In this document: positions 17,738-25,429 of the stretch, in pieces
Numbering within the stretch: position 1 is the first letter of the stretch
Layout of the letters: every line of letters begins with the position of its first letter
NCBI RefSeq assembly: GCF_001544575.2
Contig: NZ_FCNY02000010.1
Span: 1-64,000 of the forward strand
Reading direction: 5' to 3'
Length of the DNA: 64,000 nt
Origin: Caballeronia cordobensis
GTDB taxonomy: Bacteria > Pseudomonadota > Gammaproteobacteria > Burkholderiales > Burkholderiaceae
Notes under the pieces: generated by a model
Database searches by the model: none
Seen by the model: the letters and a program-made list of their open reading frames with translations, nothing else
Told to the model about the DNA's origin: nothing
Position numbers and translations under genes: made by a program

Positions 17738-17769
17738 CGGAAAGACGCGCAAAAACATGCGTCTTTCCG
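17738..17769 (+). terminator. Strong hairpin, probable transcript end
   Basis: CGGAAAGACGC (17738-17748) and its reverse complement (17759-17769) form a perfect 11-bp stem with an A-rich loop. No T-run follows, so it may act as a transcript-stabilising 3' hairpin rather than a classical terminator. Confidence 0.5.
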
Positions 17770-17902
17770 AATCCAAGACGCGCCCACGGCCGGTAGCCTT
17801 GTCTTCGCTCATGAAAGCGTCTGCGCGGTGACCGCGCAACCGCTGCTGGCTCAATCGGCCGTTGCGCCAAAAATCAAAAATTCACGACTACAACGAGGAA
17901 CC

Positions 17903-18724
17903 ATGAAGCTCACAATCATCGGCATCGCCGCCCTGTCCGTTTTCGCGCTGTCCGCTTGCTCTCAGATGCAGCCGGGCGCGCAATCCGCCAAGACGGCGGC
18001 GACCGGTTCCGCTGCCGGCGAAGCGTCGCAGAACGCCAATGCAGGACTGCAGCACTGCCCGGCGCCGCTCGGCACCGTGGCCATCGTCGAGGATACGGAA
18101 GCCCCGTGGTACGGCCTTCTAACTGGTCAATACCAGCTCGGATCGACGGTGCCTGTCCTGAAACTGCTCGTCCAGCAAAGCAACTGCTTCGTGATCGTCG
18201 ATCGCGGCCGCGCGCTCGGCACGGCTATGGGCGAGCGCGCCCTGAACGCATCGGGCGAACTGCGCAAGACCTCCAAGATGCACAAAGGCCAGATGGTCGC
18301 GGCCGACTACACGATCAGCCCGAGCGTGACGTTCAGCAACCGCGACGCGGGCGGCGGCGCAGCGGGGCTCCTCGCATTCGTGCCCGTGGTAGGCGGTGTG
18401 CTCGCCGGTGCCGCTGGCACGATGAAGGCGCAGGAAGCGTCGACCATGCTGACGCTCGTCGACAACCGCTCCAGCGTGCAACTGGCGGCCGCTGAAGGTT
18501 CGGCGCGCAACGTCGACTTCGGCATGCTCTCCGGCGTGTTCGCCGGCGGCTTGGGCGGCGCAGGCGCTGCGGGCGGCGGTGCCTACGCACGGACCGCGCA
18601 GGGCAAGGTCGTCGTAGCCGCATTCACCGACTCGCTCAATAACCTCGTTGGCGCAGTTCGACAGTACCGCGCGCAGAACGTCAAGGGCGGCCTGGGGAAC
18701 GGCGGCGCTCTTGTCGTCAACTGA
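17903..18724 (+). CDS. CsgG/HfaB-like lipoprotein
   Basis: 273 residues. The lipobox LSAC lies near residues 16-19, followed by a Ser/Ala-rich spacer. The region LLVQQSNCFVIVDRGRALGTAMGER and ADYTISPSVTFSNRD matches the CsgG-type fold (periplasmic alpha/beta unit). Gly-rich segments (AGGLGGAGAAGGGAYAR) could be in the membrane. CsgG-type lipoproteins form outer-membrane export pores; many distant members have unknown roles. AACGAGGAA before the ATG fixes the start. No curli subunit genes (csgA/B) are nearby, so a curlin export role is not supported by context. Confidence 0.65.
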   Translation: MKLTIIGIAALSVFALSACSQMQPGAQSAKTAATGSAAGEASQNANAGLQHCPAPLGTVAIVEDTEAPWYGLLTGQYQLGSTVPVLKLLVQQSNCFVIVDRGRALGTAMGERALNASGELRKTSKMHKGQMVAADYTISPSVTFSNRDAGGGAAGLLAFVPVVGGVLAGAAGTMKAQEASTMLTLVDNRSSVQLAAAEGSARNVDFGMLSGVFAGGLGGAGAAGGGAYARTAQGKVVVAAFTDSLNNLVGAVRQYRAQNVKGGLGNGGALVVN

Positions 18725-18825
18725 TCAAGTTGGGGCGGAAGGCAAGACGCACTCCCGCCCCGTTAAGGATTTGCTTAGTTGAGCCGTTATACCGGCGGTC
18801 TCATCGAACCATCAAGGAATTCAAC

Positions 18826-19020
18826 ATGCGCCTCTTTCTCGCAATCATCATCCCGTGGCTCCAGTTTTTCACGATCGGCCGTCCGATCGCCGGGATCATC
18901 TGTTTTCTGCTGCAGATCACGCTGATTGGCTGGATCCCCGCCGCTATTTGGTCCGTTTTCGCACTCGGCCAGTACAAGACCGATCGTAAGATCGAGCGCG
19001 CGCTCGGCAGCCGGGCCTGA
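18826..19020 (+). CDS. YqaE/Pmp3-family small membrane protein
   Basis: 64 residues with two TM helices. IIIPWLQFFTIGRPIAGIIC and LLQITLIGWIPAAIWSVFAL match the Pmp3/YqaE pattern of small stress-linked membrane proteins. The ATG at 18826 is preferred over upstream frame extension because the family starts at the first helix. It lies 100 bp after the CsgG-like gene and may share its transcript. Confidence 0.75.
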   Translation: MRLFLAIIIPWLQFFTIGRPIAGIICFLLQITLIGWIPAAIWSVFALGQYKTDRKIERALGSRA

Positions 19021-19323
19021 GAACCGACATGGGGCCGATACCGCGGCAGGAGCTTCACGTCGGTCCCCATTCTGAGACGAGCGTGATCATCCGATATGCA
19101 TTCAACGTCGGGCGACTTCTGTTACGTCGAAGGATTACGTGGCAGACATTCAAGTATTCGCTTCGCGCGCGCCCGATCGCAGTTGCTGGCCGCGGCGGCG
19201 GCTACATCGTTGACCCGGAATTCGACTAGCAAGCTGCGAATGGCCAGCGTCGGCTTGTGTGACCTCTACATGCGCAAGTGCGGGGAACAGAGCCGAGACC
19301 ACATTCACGGGAAATAAATCGAA

Positions 19324-19809
19324 ATGGACAAAGCGAAACTGCTTGCATCCACATGGGCGATTGTTGCAACGCTCGGAACCGCGCATGCCCAGCAGGTCAT
19401 GGGCGAGAAATGCACCGCCGAGAACAATGGCGCGTTCGGCGATACTGCATCGCATCGATCAGTCACTTGTGCCAACGCCACGTGGCAGGATGCGATGACC
19501 GCGCCTCTGGCGACTGTCAATGTCGAAAAATACAGCGAGGCCAAAGCCCTCGAAGCGTCTTATGCCACCAAGAATTTGATCGGTCGCTGGAGAATCCAGC
19601 AGAGCAGCGACGGACACCGCCAATTCACGCTAGTGGCTAATGTCGTTGCGCTCAATTCCGACAATACGGCGCATGTCGTCGTTGATTTAGATGATTCGGG
19701 CTGGCAGCAGCACGTTGACACGACGGTCCCGCTCAACGCTGCGACGGCCATTGCGACCGACAGCCGCGGAGCAGAGTACCGGATCACCGTCAAACGCACG
19801 CCCGCCTAA
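19324..19809 (+). CDS. Exported hypothetical protein
   Basis: 161 residues with a Sec signal peptide (residues 1-22, ending AHA). Two cysteines in the mature part (GEKC, VTC) could form a disulfide. The C-terminal part has beta-strand character (FTLVANVVALNSDNTAHVVVDL). No family recognised. It is the last of the envelope-gene series. Confidence 0.6.
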   Translation: MDKAKLLASTWAIVATLGTAHAQQVMGEKCTAENNGAFGDTASHRSVTCANATWQDAMTAPLATVNVEKYSEAKALEASYATKNLIGRWRIQQSSDGHRQFTLVANVVALNSDNTAHVVVDLDDSGWQQHVDTTVPLNAATAIATDSRGAEYRITVKRTPA

Positions 19810-19849
19810 CTGCTTCACATGCAATCGAAGATGCGACGCCCCAGTCGCA

Positions 19850-20028
19850 TCACTCACTCCAGTCGCCGATGACAATTTCCCCTTCCGCGTCATTGGCGGC
19901 GGCCACCTGACGGGCGACCACCAACAGTTGATCGTCGGTCAAGTGCAATGCTCGTGCGTCGTCAGCAACACGCCGACGCCGTTGGAACCGGGTTCCGGCG
20001 GAATATATGCCGCTCGATACGTAGTCAT
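19850..20028 (-). pseudogene. Small hypothetical gene with a frameshift
   Basis: From the ATG at 20028 the frame reads MTTYRAAYIPPEPGSNGVG and then VLLTTHEH before a stop. In the neighbouring frame the sequence continues HLTDDQLLVVARQVAA and NDAEGEIVIGDWSE to a stop at 19850. The join point is near 19945. Together they make one plausible protein of about 58 residues with an acidic C-terminus, so a one-base deletion is the simplest explanation. It could be a true pseudogene or a sequencing error. Confidence 0.5.
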
Positions 20029-20075
20029 GGCGCCTCCCCGTCCTTCGTTCAAATTTAGTGTCCCTGGCCCTTGGA

Positions 20076-20786
20076 TCAGCCGCCATCGTCCGCAAGCAGG
20101 GACGCTTGCGCCAGATCGAGGTTGGGCGTTGCCTTTGGTTTGGCGGTCCGCGGCGGCAGCGGAAACGGCTCAGCGTGCATCGCCTCCACCGGATAAAGCT
20201 GCAGGAACGACCGCGCCTCATCCGTGCTTTTGCAAGAAAGCCAGTCCTCATATTCGGTCGGCGGGATAATCACCACAGACCGCTTTTCCGCGCCGGGCCT
20301 ATGAAACCGTTTCATTAGCGGGTGGTCGTCGGCGTTGACCGTCAACATGGTCATGGACAGGCTCGTTGAGCCGTCGGCGGGATCCTTCCACGCCCGCCAC
20401 AACCCAGCGATCGCGAGGGGAGCGCCATCGGCCATGCCGATGCGCCAGCGCACTGCCTTGCCCGTCTCGTAGTCCGGCTCGTAGAACCGGCGACACGGGA
20501 TCAGAGCAAGCTGCAGCTTGTTCCACGCAGAGCGAAAACTCGTCTTCTGCCCGACCGACTCCGACCGCGCGTTCATCGTGTCGAATGCTTTCACCCCTTG
20601 CGGGATGAATTTGCGCGGGACCATTCCGAACGTCGCTGCGTCAGTCAGATACTCACCGTCGAGGCGGCGGAAGATTGGCGCGGCATAGTCCTTGTAAATC
20701 TCGGGCTTGTAGTCGAAGTTTGGCACCGGGAACAGGCTGAAGACGTCGAAGCGGTCTTTCGGATTAGACTCATAGCTGGTGCACAC
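20076..20786 (-). CDS. SRAP-domain protein (YedK/HMCES family)
   Basis: 236 residues. Cys2 is the catalytic nucleophile that crosslinks to abasic sites once Met1 is removed. Asn72 (MNARSE), Glu103 (RRFYEP) and His162 (MKRFHRPG) complete the active site. The family shields abasic sites in single-stranded DNA. It is divergent from the Ku gene across about 200 bp, consistent with a repair island (imuABC, Ku, LigD, SRAP). No LexA box was seen in its upstream region. Confidence 0.9.
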   Translation of the reverse strand: MCTSYESNPKDRFDVFSLFPVPNFDYKPEIYKDYAAPIFRRLDGEYLTDAATFGMVPRKFIPQGVKAFDTMNARSESVGQKTSFRSAWNKLQLALIPCRRFYEPDYETGKAVRWRIGMADGAPLAIAGLWRAWKDPADGSTSLSMTMLTVNADDHPLMKRFHRPGAEKRSVVIIPPTEYEDWLSCKSTDEARSFLQLYPVEAMHAEPFPLPPRTAKPKATPNLDLAQASLLADDGG

Positions 20787-20983
20787 TTTTCCCTCTCTTT
20801 TGCCGAAACGGGCGAGTTGCCGGAGCGCTATCTGACGCCGCCCAACGATCTATCGTGTTCTGGGCTTGCCTCGGGCCGTGGCACCTATTTTGCACGAATC
20901 GTGCCGTTGGCCTTGCCGCCTAGCCGTTGCGCCGCCCACACGCGGCGAGATGTGGCCGGCCAGATAACCTACGAGAGGTTCGT

Positions 20984-21934
20984 ATGGCTGCCCGTTCGAT
21001 CGCATCGATGACGCTCAGTTTTGGACTCGTTTCTGTTCCGGTGAAGGTCTACACGGCCACCGAGAGCAAATCGGGCGTGGGTTTCAACCTCATGCACAAA
21101 GAGTGCGGCACCCGGTTGAGACAGCAGTACGTCTGCCCGCACGACGGAAAAGTCGTCGAGCGCGCCGATATGGTCAAAGGCTACGAGTTCGAGAAAGAGA
21201 AGTACGTGATCTTTGAGAAGTCGGAACTGGAAGCGCTGGAAGCAAGCGCGAGCCACACGATCGACATTGTCTCGTTTGTGCCAACCGAGGCGATCGACCC
21301 GATTTACCTCGACAAGCCCTACTACCTCGCGCCCGATAAGCGCGGCGGGAAACCGTATCGCCTGCTGCAGGAAGCGATGAAGGACAGCGGCACGTGCGCG
21401 GTCGCCCGTTGGACGTGGAAGGGCAAGCAGCACATGGTGCAGGTGCGCGCCGGCAACGACGGCCTGATTCTACAAACGTTGCTCTACGCAGACGAAGTCC
21501 GCTCACAGGCCGATATCGGAATCGAGGAGACGGCCGTGCAGCCGACGGAGCTGCAGCTTGCCGAGCAACTGATCGAGCAGTACCGCGTCGACAGTTATGA
21601 TGCCGCCGCGTACAAGGACGAGGAGAAAGAGCGCATCCTCGCCGAAATCGACAAGAAAATCGCTGGCAACAAGATCACCGCCGCACCCGCCATCGAACAG
21701 CCCGGCGCGCAAGTCATCGACCTCGTCGAAGCGTTGCGGGCCAGTCTGAAGAAAAAGCCCGCTGCAGCCGAACAAACGTCGGCGGCACCACGCGCCGCAC
21801 GGAAGACAGCCCGAGCCGCCGCACCGACTCCGGAACCCGTGGAGGAAGCACCGGCTCCAAAACGCCGCTCGGTTCGCCGCGCGGCCACCGAAGATCAGCC
21901 TGCGCCGGCGCGCAAGACCGGCACAAAGAGGTGA
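20984..21934 (+). CDS. ku: Ku DNA end-binding protein
   Basis: 316 residues. SIASMTLSFGLVSVPVKVY is the conserved start of bacterial Ku, and EFEKEKYVIFEKSELEAL lies in the core. The core occupies roughly residues 1-255. A lysine/proline/alanine-rich tail (residues 255-316) resembles the extended C-termini that affect DNA retention and LigD recruitment. Ku binds double-strand ends and recruits LigD for non-homologous end joining. The ATG at 20984 is chosen by homology over an in-frame upstream ATG. It is followed 1 nt later by the MerR-TPR gene. Confidence 0.95.
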   Translation: MAARSIASMTLSFGLVSVPVKVYTATESKSGVGFNLMHKECGTRLRQQYVCPHDGKVVERADMVKGYEFEKEKYVIFEKSELEALEASASHTIDIVSFVPTEAIDPIYLDKPYYLAPDKRGGKPYRLLQEAMKDSGTCAVARWTWKGKQHMVQVRAGNDGLILQTLLYADEVRSQADIGIEETAVQPTELQLAEQLIEQYRVDSYDAAAYKDEEKERILAEIDKKIAGNKITAAPAIEQPGAQVIDLVEALRASLKKKPAAAEQTSAAPRAARKTARAAAPTPEPVEEAPAPKRRSVRRAATEDQPAPARKTGTKR

Positions 21935-21935
21935 C

Positions 21936-22760
21936 ATGCCCGAGCGCGGCTACAGCCTGCGGGAAGTCCAGCGCATGCTGGGCGTCTCCCGAACCGTCGT
22001 AGAAAAGCTCGTTGCGGCCGGTTTTGTCTCGCCGAGCGGCGAGCGGCGCGACTGGCGCTTCACGTTTCAGGACATCGTCATGCTCAGGACCGCACAGGCA
22101 TTGCGCGTGGCGGGCGTCTCGCCCGTGAAAATCGTCCGCGCGCTCGACCATCTGCGCAAGAGTTGGGGCCACGAGGGGTCGCTCACCGGTGTGCGCATCG
22201 CGGCCGTCGGCGATCGCGTTGCGGTGCGCGATGAAGCGAGCCGCCAGTGGGATGCAGAAACCGGTCAATTGTTGCTGGACTTTGAGAACAAACCCGCCGC
22301 GTCCAACGTTGCATCGCTTCAGGCACCGCTTGAGCACAAGGCCCGCGAGAAGGCCGTGGATCTCTTCTACCGCGCCCGGTCGTTGGAGGACGAGGACATC
22401 GACGCTGCCGAATCGGCTTATCGAGAGGCCCTTGCCCGGGCGCCCGACTACACCGACGCATCGCTGAACCTTGGGGGCATCCTAATGGACACCGAGCGGT
22501 TCGACGACGCAATCGCCGTCTACCGCGACGCGCTGCACTACAAACCGAGCGAACCCGTGTTGCTGTTCAACCTTGGCGTGGCATTGGAGGACTCTGGGCG
22601 GTTTGGCGAAGCTTTGAGATCGTATGAGCTCTGCATCGCACACGCGCCGGACTTTGCGGATGCCCACTTCAACGCAGCGCGCATCCATGAAGAACTCGGC
22701 GACGCGACAAAGGCGATTCGCCACTTCAATGCGTACCGCAATTTGCAGAAGGGCACTTGA
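21936..22760 (+). CDS. MerR-type HTH fused to TPR repeats, coupled to Ku
   Basis: 274 residues. The N-terminal 75 residues are a MerR-type winged helix (YSLREVQRMLGVSRTVVEKLV). A linker follows. From about residue 135 come at least three tetratricopeptide repeats (AESAYREALARAPDYTDAS; AIAVYRDALHYKPSEPVL; ALRSYELCIAHAPDFADAH). The start lies 1 nt after the ku stop, so the two proteins are made together. It may regulate ku/ligD or act as a Ku partner (inference). Confidence 0.85.
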   Translation: MPERGYSLREVQRMLGVSRTVVEKLVAAGFVSPSGERRDWRFTFQDIVMLRTAQALRVAGVSPVKIVRALDHLRKSWGHEGSLTGVRIAAVGDRVAVRDEASRQWDAETGQLLLDFENKPAASNVASLQAPLEHKAREKAVDLFYRARSLEDEDIDAAESAYREALARAPDYTDASLNLGGILMDTERFDDAIAVYRDALHYKPSEPVLLFNLGVALEDSGRFGEALRSYELCIAHAPDFADAHFNAARIHEELGDATKAIRHFNAYRNLQKGT

Positions 22761-22816
22761 CCGTTGAGGAATGGCTTTTGCTATCCGCCGATTGGAACAA
22801 CAACGAGGAGGCAGAA

Positions 22817-23026
22817 ATGGCAGACCAACACAGGCCCGGCGAGAAGGTGCAGACCTCGGGTATCTACAAGGTCGTGAAGGAAGGCGACGGTGGATCCGGG
22901 TTCGAGGTGACCTGCGTCGAAGGCGAACGCTTTCCGCCGACCCGAAGTGGCAAAGGCGCTCACTACGAGCTCGTTCACGCGGCCACGCATTCGCACAAGC
23001 ACAGCGAGCTTGGCAGCGGCGACTAA
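22817..23026 (+). CDS. YjzC-like small protein
   Basis: 69 residues: HRPGEKVQTSGIYKVV and EVTCVEGERFPP resemble small proteins related to YjzC that have the form H-x-PG-x-x-V-x-x-SGIY...FPP. Related proteins often carry a CxxC near the middle; here the corresponding position reads TRSGKG, so a metal site would be missing. The stop overlaps the ATG of the lipoprotein gene downstream (TAATG). Confidence 0.6.
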   Translation: MADQHRPGEKVQTSGIYKVVKEGDGGSGFEVTCVEGERFPPTRSGKGAHYELVHAATHSHKHSELGSGD

Positions 23027-23355
23027 TGCAGGCGGCAATCGTGGGCCCGACACGGAGACACTTGGTGACGGCAATTGCGTCGGCATTTTTGCTCGCCGGT
23101 TGCGTAGCCGTCGGCGAGATGCCACCGCCCGGCAGGTACCTCACCGACCGCGAGTGCCACGACCTGACGGCGCTGAGGACAAATGCGAACCCCACAATGG
23201 CTGAGCACCAGTCGGAGTTAGCCGCGTTGCGAAAGGCAGGATACGATCCATCGCCGTTCGGGTACGACCCGTACTATCCCGAAGACCTGCAAGCCGCGCA
23301 GCGCCTCGTTGATTATTGGTACAGGAACGAATGCGCACCATTACGAACGCAGTGA
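23026..23355 (+). CDS. Small lipoprotein, DUF4148-like C-terminus
   Basis: 109 residues. The signal peptide ends in the lipobox LLAGC. The mature part contains ELAALRKAGYDPSPFGYDPY and EDLQAAQRLVDYWY, matching the short DUF4148-type motif (LxKAGYxP...YPxDLQAAQ) common in Burkholderia exported proteins. Translationally coupled to the YjzC-like gene. Function unknown. Confidence 0.7.
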   Translation: MQAAIVGPTRRHLVTAIASAFLLAGCVAVGEMPPPGRYLTDRECHDLTALRTNANPTMAEHQSELAALRKAGYDPSPFGYDPYYPEDLQAAQRLVDYWYRNECAPLRTQ

Positions 23356-23577
23356 ACCGGTGACCGCAGTCCACTCAATCCCAACGACGACCGCGCAGGA
23401 ACTGTCTATCGCTATCAGCAGGGCCCGCGTCATTCCTGGTACCGCCGCTTTCGCGGCGAGTTGCTCGAGACCAGCGTGTATCGTCGGCTGGCCTACCCCG
23501 AACTTGATTGCTCGATCATCGAGCCGAATGACGCCAGCCTCAACAAGGAAGGCAGCGTCGTCTTCGCCTCAGTCTGA
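23356..23577 (+). pseudogene. Possible C-terminal gene remnant without a start codon
   Basis: Directly after the lipoprotein stop the same frame stays open for 73 codons. It reads a protein-like sequence (TVYRYQQGPRHSWYRRFRGE, then LLETSVYRRLAYPELDCSII) but contains no ATG or GTG. The composition is unlike the random translations around it. It may be the tail of a disrupted gene. Support is composition only. Confidence 0.3.
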
Positions 23578-24078
23578 AGCATCGCGTAGATCAGAGCTGC
23601 GTTGCCCGCTCTCCCGGGCTGGCCAGATTGCGGTGCTTGGGGACTCAGCCTCAACATCAGCGACCGGTCCAAGCCCCTCTCCGAACCATGGCACCTGCGC
23701 GCGCAGCAACGCTACGTACGAGTTCCATCCTGATTGGTTGCCTGCGAACAGATCATGCTGAACCGTGTATGCCAAGAGTTTGCGATTGAGCGTCGGCTCA
23801 AGCAACTCCTTGGTCCAGAGGAAGAAAGCGGTCGCTGCTCGCGCAGCGAAGTCGTGCGGCGTCAGTTGGGGCGTGACGAGGCCCAGTATCGGAAAGCCGG
23901 CGAGTGATTCCTCATCGGCGGCAGCCTCGCCGATAGTCCCATGACGCTCGGCGCACTTCAATACGCAGCCGATTGATTCCACCACGTCACCGAAGTGCAG
24001 CAGCAGCGCTCGCCGCTCGTTGGCGTCTCGCGGGCTGGCAGGCTGTGCTTCAATGTCATCTCGTTGTACTTCGCTCAT
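23569..24078 (-). CDS. Hypothetical protein, 169 aa
   Basis: 169 residues, acidic and mostly helical, with no signal peptide or TM helix. The central part (GFPILGLVTPQLTPHDFAAR) has no recognised motif. The start at 24078 follows a GGAG-type site (from CTCCCCTCC on the plus strand). It is convergent with the possible remnant at 23356. Confidence 0.55.
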   Translation of the reverse strand: MSEVQRDDIEAQPASPRDANERRALLLHFGDVVESIGCVLKCAERHGTIGEAAADEESLAGFPILGLVTPQLTPHDFAARAATAFFLWTKELLEPTLNRKLLAYTVQHDLFAGNQSGWNSYVALLRAQVPWFGEGLGPVADVEAESPSTAIWPARESGQRSSDLRDASD

Positions 24079-24257
24079 CTCCCCTCCTTTCGCTCATGAG
24101 AACGTGGCCGACGGCCTCGGTTGCATTGAACTGGCCAAGACCAAGAGCAAATCACGCGCCGTGGGCGGGCGCCACCAAGGAAGAAGGACGCGCCGGAGTT
24201 CCAGCACAGCGAGGTCAAGCCCGCCGCTCAACCCGCACGAGCGGAAGGACGCGCATG

Positions 24258-24301
24258 CAAAAAAGACGAAGCCCCGACCGATGATCCGGGCCGGGGCTTC
24301 G
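24258..24301 (-). terminator. Rho-independent terminator, minus strand
   Basis: CGAAGCCCCG and its reverse complement (24267-24276 and 24292-24301) form a 10-bp stem. Read on the minus strand it is followed by GTCTTTTTTGC. It would end a minus-strand transcript coming from the right, the nearest candidate being the gene at 24641-24910. The rest of 24079-24640 holds only the weak candidate gene at 24393. Confidence 0.8.
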
Positions 24302-24392
24302 CTTAATACGACTGCGTCAACTTCCTACAACGTCTCTCTACCGCTGGACAGCAACGACTTCCCCGTAACGACAAATCTCTTAAAGCGGAGCG

Positions 24393-24623
24393 ATGAAACC
24401 TAAGACGCACGCGTGGCAACCGCTTGTCCGGATAGGCATGAGGTTGGGCCGGATGCTCGGTGACTGCCGTTGTGCGACTTGTGTTGCGTTTCATCGCCAC
24501 GGAAAGAAGTGTACGGGTCCAGCGGGCCGTATTAAGCGCCGAAAAAAAGCTGAAAACGCGCTCTTCCCGGGCGATAGAAAACATGTTGCTCGCCGATTAA
24601 ACGACAACCGCGCCAGCGCCTGA
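24393..24623 (+). CDS. Weak candidate small basic protein
   Basis: 76 residues, strongly basic, with CRCATC and a further Cys that might bind a metal. GGAG lies 3 bases before the ATG. No family recognised and coding character is weak, so this may be a chance frame. Confidence 0.3.
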   Translation: MKPKTHAWQPLVRIGMRLGRMLGDCRCATCVAFHRHGKKCTGPAGRIKRRKKAENALFPGDRKHVARRLNDNRASA

Positions 24624-24640
24624 TGCGATCCGCCGCTGTT

Positions 24641-24910
24641 CTAGTTGTCGGCTCTCGACATCGTGCCGAGCTTCGCGAGGCTTTTGATAGCTGACGCGCG
24701 CAAGTTAATGGAACTCGCCGCTTTTGACGCCTCAAGGGCCAACAGGCTTTCTTTAAGACAATACAGGACGGCGCGCGTCGCAGCCGGGTCTACGCCGGCG
24801 CGGACCTGGGCAGCCAGCCGGTCTGACTGCGCTTCGATCATGCGATGGCAATCTGCGATCCGATCGTCGATCTGCGAATATTGGTCGCGATTATGACCGT
24901 CCGTCGTCAC
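24641..24910 (-). CDS. Small helical hypothetical protein
   Basis: 89 residues from a GTG start. The sequence is helical with a coiled-coil-like middle (IDDRIADCHRMIEAQSDRLA). No family recognised. The terminator at 24258-24301 would end its transcript. Confidence 0.5.
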   Translation of the reverse strand: MTTDGHNRDQYSQIDDRIADCHRMIEAQSDRLAAQVRAGVDPAATRAVLYCLKESLLALEASKAASSINLRASAIKSLAKLGTMSRADN

Positions 24911-25176
24911 TGGGCTCCCGGCGCGAAGGCGCGTTGGTTGTAGCTGAGGCCTCGGCGATTAGTGCCGGGATGATACACCCGCTGCAGTGTCGCCAACGGC
25001 GATTCGCGGCTGACTTATTCGTCCGTCGGCGCCGCCATTCGCGTGTCATTCCCGTCGTCTCTAATACCGGCACCGTTGTGCTCCGCCGGGCCTAGCGCTT
25101 GCGTAGGTGCCAATCGCGCGCCTTTTCGGCCGCCGTCGGCAGTCGAAGAGTAACTGAGGAAAATAAAGGGGACACG

Positions 25177-25413
25177 ATGAATATTGCAACGAAATGCGTA
25201 GTGACGACCGCGCTCGCGTGGGGTGTGTGTACGGCAGCCGTCGCGCAGGGCAACGCGGGCGGAGTGCCGGGCGGCAACGGCGCGGGCCGTGGCGGAGTGG
25301 GCATCGCAACGACGCCCAACGGAAATGGCGAAACGGGCACGCCGGCCGGGCCGACGGGCAAACATTCTAAAGCGCACCTAAAACGGCACCACAAGGCCAA
25401 GAACCACAGCTAA
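25177..25413 (+). CDS. Exported glycine-rich small protein
   Basis: 78 residues. Signal peptide residues 1-23 (ending AVAQ), then a Gly/Asn-rich stretch (GNAGGVPGGNGAGRGGVG) and a His/Lys-rich tail (KHSKAHLKRHHKAKNHS). Such short exported proteins are common in Burkholderia, without known role. It ends 16 nt before the convergent ligD gene. Confidence 0.65.
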   Translation: MNIATKCVVTTALAWGVCTAAVAQGNAGGVPGGNGAGRGGVGIATTPNGNGETGTPAGPTGKHSKAHLKRHHKAKNHS

Positions 25414-25429
25414 CGGTCGGCTTGAGCGG

